Shown piece by piece: positions 7,095-14,299 of a stretch of DNA of 14,299 bases. The first letter of the stretch is position 1; each line of letters begins with the position of its first letter. A program made the position numbers and the translations under genes. The DNA lies in NCBI GenBank assembly GCA_023441105.1, contig JAEZQX010000359.1, positions 1 through 14,299 on the forward strand, given 5' to 3'. This DNA comes from Pseudomonadota bacterium. GTDB taxonomy: Bacteria; Pseudomonadota; Gammaproteobacteria; Burkholderiales; Burkholderiaceae. The notes under the pieces are model-generated. The model searched no databases, was not told the origin of the DNA, and worked only from the letters and a program-made list of their open reading frames with translations.

Positions 7095-8936
7095 GTGAAC
7101 GCCGACCTGATCATCGTTCTGGCCCTGCTCGCCGTTGCCGTGGGCATGTTCGCCGCCAACCGCCCGGGCAGCGACGTGGTCGGTCTGCTGATGATCCTGG
7201 CGCTGCCGCTCACCGGCATCATCGAGATCGACGAGGCGCTGGCGGGCTTCGCCGATCGCAACATCGTCCTGATCGCGCTGCTGTTCGTGCTGGGCGAGTC
7301 GCTGGTCCGAACCGGCGTCGCGCAGCGGTTGGGCGACTGGCTGGTCGCGCGGGCCGGGTCCGACGAAGGCCGCCTGATCGCCCTGCTGATGCTGGTGGTC
7401 GCGACCTTCGGCTCGGTGATGAGCTCGACCGGGGTGGTGGCGATCTTCATCCCGGTGGTCCTGCGGATCGCCGGCAACACCGGCATCGCACCCGGCCGGC
7501 TGATGATGCCGCTGAGCGTGGCTGCGCTGGTCAGCGGCATGATGACGCTGGTCGCGACCGCGCCGAACCTGGTGGTGCAGAGCCAACTGCTGCGCGACGG
7601 TCTTCCCGGATTCGGCTTCTTCAGCTTCACGCCGCTCGGCCTGCCGATCCTCGTCGTGGCGATCGGCTACATGCTGCTGGCGCGCCGCTGGCTGGCTCGT
7701 CCGAGCGATCGGAGCGATGCGGACGGCGGCGCGGCGGGCGGGCGGGCCCGCATCGCCACCTGGATCGACGAGTACGGGATCGCAGCGCGCGAACACCGAC
7801 TGCGGGTCAGGGCCGACTCGCCGCTTGTCGGGCGCACCCTGGCGGAACTCAGGCTGCCGGCGCGGGAAGGCGCGAGCCTGCTGACGATCGAGCGCCGCGA
7901 ACGCTCCGGCTGGCGCGTGCTCGCGCCTTCCCCGAACACGCGCCTGGAGAGCGACGACGTGCTTTTCGTCCACCTGGTCGACGAGGTGCCCGACCCTTCG
8001 ACCCTGGCCGATCGCTTCCGGCTCGAGCGGCTGCCGCTCGCAACCAGTCATTTCTCCGACCTCACCCAGGACATCGGCATGGCCGAGGTCATGCTGCCCG
8101 CCCATTCCTCCCTGGCGGGCCGCCCCCTGCTGCAGGCGCGCTTTCGTTCGGTATACGACCTCGCGGTGATCGGCCTGAAGCGCGGGCAGACGCCGGTGCC
8201 CGGCAATCTCGCCGAGACCGCGCTGCAGGTGGGGGACACGCTGCTGGTCGCCGGCACCTGGCGGGCCGTGCGCAAGCTGATGTCGAACCGCGCGGACCTG
8301 GTGGTCATCAGCCTGCCCGCGGAACTGGAGGAGGTCCACCCGGCGGCTGCCCGCGCGCGGCCGGCGCTGGCGGTCCTGGCACTGGTGGTGGGACTCATGG
8401 CGAGCGGCATCATCCCCAACGTGCAAGCGGCGCTGCTGGGGTGCTTGCTGATGGGGCTGGTCGGCGCCATCGACATGCCCAGCGCCTACCGGTCGATTCA
8501 TTGGCCAAGCCTGGTGCTGATCGTCGGCATGCTGCCGTTCTCGCTGGCCCTGCAGCGTACCGGCGGCGTCGACCTGGCCGCTGCCGGGTTGCTGGCATTC
8601 GTCGGGGATTCGAGCCCGCGCGGGGCGCTGGCCGCCCTGTTCGCGGTGACCGCCATCTGCGGCCTGTTCATCTCCAACACCGCCACGGCCGTGCTGATGG
8701 CGCCGGTTGCGCTGTCGCTGGCGGCAGCGCTCGGAGCGTCGCCCTACCCCTTCGCCATGACCATCGCGCTCGCCGCGTCGGCGGCCTTCATGACGCCGGT
8801 TTCCTCGCCGGTCAACACGCTGGTCGTCAGTCCCGGCGGCTACCGCTTCATGGACTTCGTGCGGGTGGGGGTGCCGCTGACCGTGCTGGCGGGGCTGGTG
8901 ACTGTGGCCATCGTCCCCTGGTTGTTCCCGCTGTAG
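7095..8936 (+). CDS. SLC13/DASS-type permease with two central RCK_C (TrkA-C) domains
   Basis: The 613-residue protein has two blocks of membrane segments (about 1-210 and 415-613) around a soluble middle. The middle holds two RCK_C domains, about 232-300 (REHRLRVRADSPLVGRTLAE and a following GDDVLF-like end) and about 325-390 (MLPAHSSLAGRPLLQARFRS ending in GDTLLVAG). This is the layout of bacterial anion symporter-like permeases of the SLC13 family (for example YfbS-like or sulfate permease-like proteins); RCK_C domains bind ligands and may gate transport. The SNTATAVLMAPVALSLA segment in the second half is typical of the family's substrate-binding region. Substrate unknown. The GTG at 7095 is chosen because the first membrane helix starts at once after it (VNADLIIVLALLAVAV); the frame is open upstream but without family similarity. 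It is divergent from the patatin gene. Confidence 0.88.
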   Translation: MNADLIIVLALLAVAVGMFAANRPGSDVVGLLMILALPLTGIIEIDEALAGFADRNIVLIALLFVLGESLVRTGVAQRLGDWLVARAGSDEGRLIALLMLVVATFGSVMSSTGVVAIFIPVVLRIAGNTGIAPGRLMMPLSVAALVSGMMTLVATAPNLVVQSQLLRDGLPGFGFFSFTPLGLPILVVAIGYMLLARRWLARPSDRSDADGGAAGGRARIATWIDEYGIAAREHRLRVRADSPLVGRTLAELRLPAREGASLLTIERRERSGWRVLAPSPNTRLESDDVLFVHLVDEVPDPSTLADRFRLERLPLATSHFSDLTQDIGMAEVMLPAHSSLAGRPLLQARFRSVYDLAVIGLKRGQTPVPGNLAETALQVGDTLLVAGTWRAVRKLMSNRADLVVISLPAELEEVHPAAARARPALAVLALVVGLMASGIIPNVQAALLGCLLMGLVGAIDMPSAYRSIHWPSLVLIVGMLPFSLALQRTGGVDLAAAGLLAFVGDSSPRGALAALFAVTAICGLFISNTATAVLMAPVALSLAAALGASPYPFAMTIALAASAAFMTPVSSPVNTLVVSPGGYRFMDFVRVGVPLTVLAGLVTVAIVPWLFPL

Positions 8937-9027
8937 TGGCGGCGGGTCCGCGAAGCCACGGCGATCGCCTCCGCCGCGCTCGCGATCTAGAATGGCCGCT
9001 TCCTCGCCCACCTTGAGGACCTCTGCC

Positions 9028-9627
9028 ATGTCCGTGCCCCTGGATGCAGCCGCCGAGTTGCTGAGCGCCGCCATGCGGGAGGCGGTCCGGAAGTATTCGT
9101 TGTGGTATCTGGTCGAGGGCGTGCTGCTGATCGCCGCCGGCATCCTGGCAATCGCCTTCTCGGCAATCTCTTCCTATGCCGTCGTCACCGTCCTCGGCTG
9201 GCTGCTGATCGCGAGCGGCATCGTCCAGGCCATCAGCCTGATCGGCGCCGCCAAGGTACCGCACTTCTGGCTGCAGCTGGTCTCGGTGGTCCTGGCGGTC
9301 CTGGTGGGGCTGCTGATCCTGCGCGACCCGGCGCAGGCATTGCTGACGATCTCGCTGCTGCTGATCATCTACTTCATGATCGAGGGAATCTCGAAGGTGG
9401 TCTTCGCGCTGACCATCCGGCCCTTTCCGAACTGGGGCTGGCTGCTCGCGAGCGGCGGCATGGGCATCGTCCTCTCGCTGGTGCTGTGGGCCAACCTGCC
9501 GGTGACGGCGCTTTGGCTGATCGGCCTGCTGGTCGGCATCGAGCTGATCAGCGTCGGCGCGGCGCTCGCCTGGCTGGCCTGGCGGGTACGCAACCCGCCG
9601 GCGCCGCCGCTTCCTTCAGCCGCCTGA
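9028..9627 (+). CDS. HdeD family (DUF308) membrane protein
   Basis: The 199-residue protein has about six membrane segments arranged as repeated two-helix units, the pattern of HdeD/DUF308 proteins. Family-like segments are [35 protein letters not shown] and [18 protein letters not shown]. HdeD in E. coli is linked to acid resistance at high cell density; the biochemical function is unknown. I chose the ATG at 9028 because a GAGGA ribosome site lies 8 nt upstream; an in-frame ATG at 8992 would add 12 residues with no such site. The gene begins 91 bp after the SLC13-type gene on the same strand and could be cotranscribed. Its 3' end overlaps that of convergent trpC by 12 bp. Confidence 0.85.
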   Translation: MSVPLDAAAELLSAAMREAVRKYSLWYLVEGVLLIAAGILAIAFSAISSYAVVTVLGWLLIASGIVQAISLIGAAKVPHFWLQLVSVVLAVLVGLLILRDPAQALLTISLLLIIYFMIEGISKVVFALTIRPFPNWGWLLASGGMGIVLSLVLWANLPVTALWLIGLLVGIELISVGAALAWLAWRVRNPPAPPLPSAA

Positions 9628-10440
9628 CATCAGCGAGCGGAGCGCCTGGCCGGGATCGGCCGCGCGCATGAATGCCTCGCCGACCAGGAAGGCGTGCACG
9701 CCGTGCCGGCGCATCAGCGCGACATCGGACGCCTCCAGGATGCCGCTTTCGGTCACCAGCAGCCGGTCTTCCGGCACCTGCGCCAGCAGCGACAAGGTGG
9801 CCTGGAGATCGACCGCGAAGTCATGCAGATTGCGATTGTTGATGCCGAGCAGGCGCGTTCGCAGCCGCAATGCCCGTTGCAGCTCGTCCGCGTCGTGCAC
9901 CTCGACCAGGACGTCGAGGCCGAGATCCAGGGCGCGCGCCTCCAGCCGCATCATCTGCCCGTCGTCGAGCGCCGCCGCGATCAGCAGGATGCAGTCGGCG
10001 CCGATGGCGGCGGCCTCGAGCACCTGCCATTCATCGATGGTGAAGTCCTTGCGCAGCACCGGCAGGTCGCACGCCAGCCGCGCCTGCCTCAGGTAGTCGT
10101 TGTCGCCCTGGAAGAAGCGACGGTCGGTCAGCACCGACAGGCAGGTCGCGCCGCCGGCCTGGTAGGCGCGGGCAATCTCTGCCGGCTCGAAGTCCGGCCG
10201 GATGATTCCCTTGCTGGGGCTGGCCTTCTTGATCTCGGCAATCACCGCCGGCATCGCCGCGCCCGCCCGCGCCGCGTCGACCTGGCGACGCAACGCCGCC
10301 TCGAAGCCGCGATACGGCTGCTCATCGCGCCGCCGCCCGGCGCGTCGCTCCATTTCCTGCGGCGGGCAGCGCTCGCGGCCGGCAGCGACCTCCTGTCGCT
10401 TGACCTCCACGATCTCCTGCAGGACCGTCGGCGTCGCCAT
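9616..10440 (-). CDS. trpC: Indole-3-glycerol phosphate synthase
   Basis: The 274-residue TIM-barrel enzyme closes the ring of CdRP to give indole-3-glycerol phosphate, the fourth reaction from chorismate to tryptophan, with loss of CO2 and water. The catalytic set is present: [10 protein letters not shown] (69-78), the lysine of LRKDF (K131), the glutamate of [10 protein letters not shown] (E180), NNRNL (201-205) and TESG (230-233). It is a monofunctional TrpC, without a fused TrpF domain. Its start codon follows the trpD stop by 2 bp (TGACCATG), indicating translational coupling. No strong Shine-Dalgarno of its own is visible. It is the last gene of the cluster in the window and its stop overlaps the convergent HdeD-like gene. 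Confidence 0.97.
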   Translation of the reverse strand: MATPTVLQEIVEVKRQEVAAGRERCPPQEMERRAGRRRDEQPYRGFEAALRRQVDAARAGAAMPAVIAEIKKASPSKGIIRPDFEPAEIARAYQAGGATCLSVLTDRRFFQGDNDYLRQARLACDLPVLRKDFTIDEWQVLEAAAIGADCILLIAAALDDGQMMRLEARALDLGLDVLVEVHDADELQRALRLRTRLLGINNRNLHDFAVDLQATLSLLAQVPEDRLLVTESGILEASDVALMRRHGVHAFLVGEAFMRAADPGQALRSLMSGG

Positions 10441-10442
10441 GG

Positions 10443-11474
10443 TCAGGCCGCGAAGGAACGGGTGGCGGCCACGAACTGGTCGAGCTTGGCGCGGGCGGCG
10501 CCGGAGGCGATCGTCTCGCGCGCCTTGACCAGGCCGTCGGCGATCGACTCCACCAGATTGGCGGCATACAGCGCCGCGGCGGCATTGAGGATGACGATGT
10601 CGCGTGGCGTGCCTTCGCGGTTCTCCAGCGCCTCCAGCACCATCTGGCGCGACTCCTCGGCGTTCTCGACCTTGAGGCCGCGATTGGAAAACATCGACAA
10701 GCCGAAGTCTTCGGGATGGATGTCGTATTCGCGGATCTCGCCGTTGCGCAATTCGCCGACCATGGTGGCCGCGCCCAGCGAGACTTCATCCATGCCGTCC
10801 TTGCCGTAGACGACCACCACATGTTCGGCCCCCAGGCGTTCCATCACCCGGACCTGGATGCCGACGAGATCGGGATGGAACACCCCCATCAGGATGTTGG
10901 GCGCGCCCGCGGGATTGGTGAGCGGCCCGAGGATGTTGAACACCGTGCGCACGCCGAGCTCCTTGCGGATGGCTGCGACGTTCTTCATCGCCGGATGATG
11001 GTTGGGCGCGAACATGAAGCCGATGCCGGTTTCCTCCAGGCACTGCGCGACCTGCTCGGGCGTGAGCATGATGTTGGCGCCAAATGCCTCCAGCACGTCC
11101 GCGGCCCCGGACTTCGACGACACGCTGCGGTTGCCGTGCTTGGCGACGCTGGCACCGGCCGCCGCCACCACGAACATCGAAGCCGTCGAGATGTTGAAGG
11201 TATGCGCGCCGTCGCCGCCGGTGCCGACGATGTCGACGAAATGCGGCCTGGGCTTGCAGACGACCTTGCGGGCGAACTCGCGCATGACCTCGGCGGCCGC
11301 GGTCACCTCGCCGATGGTCTCCTTCTTGACGCGCAGCCCGGTGATCAGGGCGCTGGCCATCACCGGCGACATCTCGCCGCTCATGATCATGCGCATCAGG
11401 TGCAGCATCTCGTCGTGGAAGATCTCGCGGTGTTCGATGGTGCGCTGAAGCGCTTCCTGTGGCGTTATCGGCAT
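10443..11474 (-). CDS. trpD: Anthranilate phosphoribosyltransferase
   Basis: The 343-residue protein transfers the phosphoribosyl group of PRPP to anthranilate, the second step of tryptophan synthesis. The PRPP-binding loop GTGGDG is at 84-89, the [12 protein letters not shown] motif at 112-123, and [10 protein letters not shown] at 180-189; the Mg-binding DE pair lies in GMDEVSLG. It is a stand-alone TrpD, not fused to TrpG. The ATG lies 1 bp after the trpG stop, and a GAGAGGA ribosome site is embedded in the last codons of trpG, so the two are translationally coupled. Full length and intact. Confidence 0.98.
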   Translation of the reverse strand: MPITPQEALQRTIEHREIFHDEMLHLMRMIMSGEMSPVMASALITGLRVKKETIGEVTAAAEVMREFARKVVCKPRPHFVDIVGTGGDGAHTFNISTASMFVVAAAGASVAKHGNRSVSSKSGAADVLEAFGANIMLTPEQVAQCLEETGIGFMFAPNHHPAMKNVAAIRKELGVRTVFNILGPLTNPAGAPNILMGVFHPDLVGIQVRVMERLGAEHVVVVYGKDGMDEVSLGAATMVGELRNGEIREYDIHPEDFGLSMFSNRGLKVENAEESRQMVLEALENREGTPRDIVILNAAAALYAANLVESIADGLVKARETIASGAARAKLDQFVAATRSFAA

Positions 11475-11475
11475 C

Positions 11476-12048
<573 letters not shown>

Positions 12049-12056
12049 GGCGAGCC

Positions 12057-12070
12057 CCCGATCGATCGGG
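12057..12070. repeat. 14-bp perfect palindrome next to the trpG start
   Basis: CCCGATCGATCGGG ends 9 bp before the trpG ATG. In RNA it can fold as a 5-bp stem with loop UCGA; its 3' arm runs into the G-run that is the only ribosome-site candidate of trpG. It could be a protein site, a translational control hairpin, or chance in GC-rich DNA. Confidence 0.5.
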
Positions 12071-12186
12071 ATGGGCGGAGCGACGCCGGTGAAGCAAGGA
12101 TGAAGATGGGGACGGGTCTGGCAGCATCGGACAAAACTCCTGGGTTTCTGGAGCCGCCGTGCCGAAGAGCCACTTTCCGAATCCGC

Positions 12187-12254
12187 CCTGCCGCTACGGC
12201 GGCAGGCTGCGGGTCAATACCGCAACGACATGCCGCTTCCTATTGGAGGAAGCG
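12187..12254 (-). promoter_or_regulatory. trp attenuator-like alternating hairpins
   Basis: On the reverse strand, segment 1 CGCTTCC (12248-12254) pairs perfectly with segment 2 GGAAGCG (12234-12240) across a 7-nt loop. Segment 2 also contains GCGGCA (12231-12236), complementary to TGCCGC of segment 3 (12199-12204). Segment 3 CCTGCCGC (12199-12206) pairs perfectly over 8 bp with segment 4 GCGGCAGG (12187-12194) across CGTA. These pairings are mutually exclusive in the order 1:2/3:4 versus 2:3, as in ribosome-mediated attenuation. A ribosome stalled at the Trp codons would cover segment 1 and free segment 2 for pairing with 3. The 3:4 stem is not followed by a U-run (GCGGATTCGG follows), so intrinsic termination is doubtful. 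Confidence 0.68.
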
Positions 12255-12293
12255 CCACCACTGGGAAACGTCGATCGAAGCGATACGAGTCAT
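12240..12293 (-). CDS. trpL: Putative Trp-rich leader peptide
   Basis: A 17-codon reading frame encodes MTRIASIDVSQWWRFLQ and ends in TAG. The two adjacent Trp codons (TGGTGG, 12255-12260) are followed by an Arg codon, as in the E. coli TrpL peptide (GWWRTS). The Trp codons lie immediately before RNA segment 1 of the attenuator and the stop codon falls in the loop-to-segment-2 boundary, as in classical trp leaders. Tryptophan is rare, and a tandem pair by chance in so short a frame directly upstream of a trp gene is unlikely. A weakness is that no Shine-Dalgarno precedes the ATG, and no other start codon exists in this frame between the upstream gene's stop and this ATG. Function is inferred, not proven. 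Confidence 0.72.
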   Translation of the reverse strand: MTRIASIDVSQWWRFLQ

Positions 12294-12341
12294 GACGGTA
12301 TTGAACCATGGCGCAGCCCTGGCGTCTACGGCCTCGCGACG

Positions 12342-13370
12342 TCAGTTGCCGGGCTTGAAGCCGGACGCCTTGATCACCGGCCCCCACTGCTCGTAGTCGC
12401 GCCGCTGGATCCTCGCCAGCTCCTCCGGCCCCAGGCCGGTAGGTTCCATTCCATAGGCAAGCAGCTTCTCGCGCAGGTCCGGCGCCTGCAGCGCCTGGAT
12501 CATCGCGCGCGACAGCCGGTCGATGGCTTCCTTCGGCGTGCCCGCCGGCGCGTAGGCCGCATACCAGCCCTTGCCGACGATGTCGTAGCCTTGCTCCTTG
12601 AAGGTGGGCACGTCGGGCATCTGCTCGGCGCGCTTGTCCCCGGACGTGGCAAACACCCTGACCTTGCCCGCGGCATGGTGGGCAACGACATCGGAGATGG
12701 TGCCCATGAAGGTCGAGATCTGCCCGCCCATCAGGTCGGTCAAGGCCGGGGCCGTGCCGCGATAGCCGACGTGGTTGAGCTCGAGGCCGGCCCGTTGCGC
12801 GAACAGGATGGAGAAGAAATGCGGCAGGCTGCCCGGCGCCGCCGAGGCATAGTTGCGAAGTGCAGGATCGGACTTGGCAGCCTGCACGAATTCCTGCAGC
12901 GTCTTCGCCGGGACGTTCGGACTGGCCGCATAGGCGAAGAGGAAATCGGCGGCATGGGCCACCGGCGCGAAGTCCTTGAAGGCATCGTAGCCGAGGTCGG
13001 GATAGACATGCGGCGCGGTCACCACCGTGACCAGCGGCGTCATCACCAGCACGCTGCCGTCGGCCGGGGCGATCTTGAGCGCGTCCATCACGATGCGGCC
13101 GCCGGCCCCTGGCCGGTTCTCCACGATGACGTTCTGGCCCAGCGTCATGCGCATCTTGTCGGCCACCATCCGGGTCATCGCATCGAGCCCGGCACCCGGC
13201 GGAAAGCCCACCAGGATCTTGACCGTCCTGTCCTGCGCCAGCGCGCCGCCCGGCAACGCAGCCGCAACCGCTGCCACCGTCGCCGACAGGGCCAGGCCCC
13301 TCATGGCCGCGCCCAGCCCGCCGAGCGCCGCCAGCCAGGTCCTGCGCGTCGTATCGTTCTTCGTCGTCAT
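12342..13370 (-). CDS. Bug/TctC family periplasmic solute-binding protein
   Basis: The 342-residue protein belongs to the Bug (TctC) family, the periplasmic binding component of tripartite tricarboxylate transporters; ligands are often carboxylates or amino acids. An N-terminal signal with a twin-arginine-like start (TTRRTWLAAL) and a cleavage site after ALA (residue 45) is followed by the typical KILVGFPPGAGLDAMTRMVA opening, a VIVENRPGAGG motif, VGYRGTAPALTDLMGGQI and PDVPTFKEQGY. No TctA/TctB membrane subunits lie in the window, as is common for the many orphan Bug proteins of Burkholderiales. The start at 13370 is fixed by a strong GGAGGAGG ribosome site 6 nt upstream. It begins only 34 nt after the trpE stop on the same strand, so it is probably transcribed with trpE. 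Its place between trpE and trpG is unusual; the ligand cannot be read from the sequence. Confidence 0.93.
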   Translation of the reverse strand: MTTKNDTTRRTWLAALGGLGAAMRGLALSATVAAVAAALPGGALAQDRTVKILVGFPPGAGLDAMTRMVADKMRMTLGQNVIVENRPGAGGRIVMDALKIAPADGSVLVMTPLVTVVTAPHVYPDLGYDAFKDFAPVAHAADFLFAYAASPNVPAKTLQEFVQAAKSDPALRNYASAAPGSLPHFFSILFAQRAGLELNHVGYRGTAPALTDLMGGQISTFMGTISDVVAHHAAGKVRVFATSGDKRAEQMPDVPTFKEQGYDIVGKGWYAAYAPAGTPKEAIDRLSRAMIQALQAPDLREKLLAYGMEPTGLGPEELARIQRRDYEQWGPVIKASGFKPGN

Positions 13371-13404
13371 TGCCCGCCTCCTCCCCAAAGCTGCGAATGT
13401 ACGC

Positions 13405-14299
13405 TCAGTCGCCGTGACTCGGCCCGGCTTCGACGATCTCGGCGGCCCGCAGCACTGCCCGCGCCTTGGCCTCGGTCTCCTGCCACTCGGATTCCGGCAG
13501 GGAGTCGTATACCACGCCTGCGGCGGCCTGGACATTGAGCATGCCGTCCTTCAGCACGCCGGTGCGGATGGCGATGGCGACGTCCATCTCTCCCGAATAG
13601 CTGAGATAGCCGCAGGCGCCGCCGTAGATGCCGCGCTTGGTCGGCTCCATCGCCTCGATCAGCTCCATGGCGCGGACCTTCGGCGCGCCGGTGAGCGTGC
13701 CCGCCGGGAAGGTGGCACGCAACACGTCGATGGCATCCATCTCGCGCTCGAGCTCGCCCTCGACGTTGGAGACGATGTGCATCACGTGGGAGTACTTCTC
13801 GATCCCCATCTGCTCGGTGACCCGCACGCTGCCGACCTTGGCGATGCGCCCCACGTCGTTGCGGGCGAGATCGATCAGCATCAGGTGCTCGGCGCGCTCC
13901 TTCGGATCGGCCAGCAGCTCGGCGGCCAGCCGCTCGTCTTCCTCCGGCGTCATGCCGCGCTTGCGGGTGCCGGCAATCGGCCGCAGCGTGACCATCGGCC
14001 GGGGAGCCATGTCGTGACGCACCAGGATCTCCGGCGACGCGCCGACCACGTGAAAGCCGCCGAAATCGTAGTAGTACATGTACGGCGATGGATTGATCGT
14101 GCGCAACGCCCGGTACAGCGACAGCGGCGAGTGTCGGAAGGGCTTGCGCAGCACCTGCCCGATCTGCACCTGCATCAGGTCGCCTGCCACGATGTGCTCC
14201 TTTGCCTTGAGCACGGTCGCGAGATAGTCGGCCTTGGCGAATGGCCGCTCGATCGGCGTCGCCGCCGCCGGCTCGCCCGGCTGCGGCCCGCGCTCCTCC
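13405..14299 (-). CDS. trpE: Anthranilate synthase component I, C-terminal part (runs off the right edge)
   Basis: The 297 visible residues are the C-terminal chorismate-binding domain of TrpE, which with TrpG converts chorismate and glutamine to anthranilate. Diagnostic segments are [64 protein letters not shown] and [17 protein letters not shown]. These distinguish it as a chorismate-utilising synthase; TrpE rather than PabB is favoured by the trp context. The frame is open to the window edge, upstream of an internal GTG at 14214 which is not the true start. The N-terminal region with the tryptophan feedback site, and any leader upstream, are outside the window. The gene downstream is the Bug protein gene, not trpG. 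Confidence 0.96.
   Translation of the reverse strand, partial: EERGPQPGEPAAATPIERPFAKADYLATVLKAKEHIVAGDLMQVQIGQVLRKPFRHSPLSLYRALRTINPSPYMYYYDFGGFHVVGASPEILVRHDMAPRPMVTLRPIAGTRKRGMTPEEDERLAAELLADPKERAEHLMLIDLARNDVGRIAKVGSVRVTEQMGIEKYSHVMHIVSNVEGELEREMDAIDVLRATFPAGTLTGAPKVRAMELIEAMEPTKRGIYGGACGYLSYSGEMDVAIAIRTGVLKDGMLNVQAAAGVVYDSLPESEWQETEAKARAVLRAAEIVEAGPSHGD

Larger units (their letters stand above)
12049..12341 (-). promoter_or_regulatory. Leader region of trpGDC with attenuator-like RNA
   Basis: These 293 nt, between the binding-protein gene stop and trpG, hold a short peptide gene with tandem Trp codons, the pairing segments of an attenuator and, just before trpG, a palindrome. I found no convincing sigma70 promoter inside it or in the last 60 bases of the upstream gene, so the transcript probably comes from further upstream. 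A weak 4-bp hairpin followed by TTTT lies at 12133-12153 on the reverse strand. Confidence 0.7.

Noticed and set aside
8960..8969. GGCGATCGCC palindrome between the SLC13-type and HdeD-like genes
   Set aside because: A single short GC-rich palindrome of a type expected by chance in such DNA; no second copy in a regulatory arrangement was noticed.
7086..9143. 685-codon frame on the reverse strand
   Set aside because: Antisense to the SLC13-type gene, which has clear membrane helices and RCK_C domains; the antisense product is His/Gln/Arg-rich and domainless.
12220..12312. A second small frame on the reverse strand starting at the ATG in CCATGG upstream of the leader peptide
   Set aside because: It overlaps the Trp-codon frame out of phase, encodes no Trp codons and lacks a ribosome site; the 17-codon frame fits the RNA segments far better.
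12159..13538. 459-codon frame on the plus strand
   Set aside because: Antisense to the Bug protein gene and to the trp leader; no recognisable domain.

Overview
The window is GC-rich chromosomal DNA from a betaproteobacterium, probably of the order Burkholderiales. The left edge holds the first ~359 nt of a 16S rRNA gene whose helix sequences are of betaproteobacterial type. A Bug/TctC-type solute-binding protein gene, a family strongly expanded in Burkholderiales, sits inside the trp cluster. The genes are mostly housekeeping and metabolic. I see no CRISPR array, insertion sequence, phage gene or tRNA.

Left part (1-1041): the 5' end of a 16S gene on the minus strand, its leader with boxB, boxA and boxC antitermination elements, and two near-consensus sigma70 promoters in tandem (both TTGACA-17-CATAAT). 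An enoyl-CoA hydratase gene lies just upstream on the same strand (1042-1824).

Middle (1936-9627): a MocA-like nucleotidyltransferase and an M61 metallopeptidase with a PDZ domain (plus strand). They converge on a two-gene minus-strand unit, a patatin-like lipase followed by a GntP-family permease, which may serve 3-hydroxybutyrate/polyhydroxybutyrate metabolism. Divergent from the patatin gene are an SLC13-type transporter with two RCK_C domains and an HdeD-like membrane protein (plus strand).

Right part (9616-14299): tryptophan biosynthesis on the minus strand, in transcriptional order trpE (3' part only), a Bug/TctC periplasmic binding protein gene, a ~293-nt leader, then trpG, trpD and trpC, which are tightly packed (1-2 bp spacings). 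The leader is the most interesting element. It encodes a 17-residue peptide with tandem Trp codons (MTRIASIDVSQWWRFLQ). This is followed by three mutually exclusive pairings (1:2, 2:3, 3:4) laid out as in a classical trp attenuator, but placed inside the cluster, between trpE and trpGDC and behind an unrelated transporter-component gene, rather than in front of trpE. The 3:4 hairpin has no U-tract, so how it would stop transcription is open.
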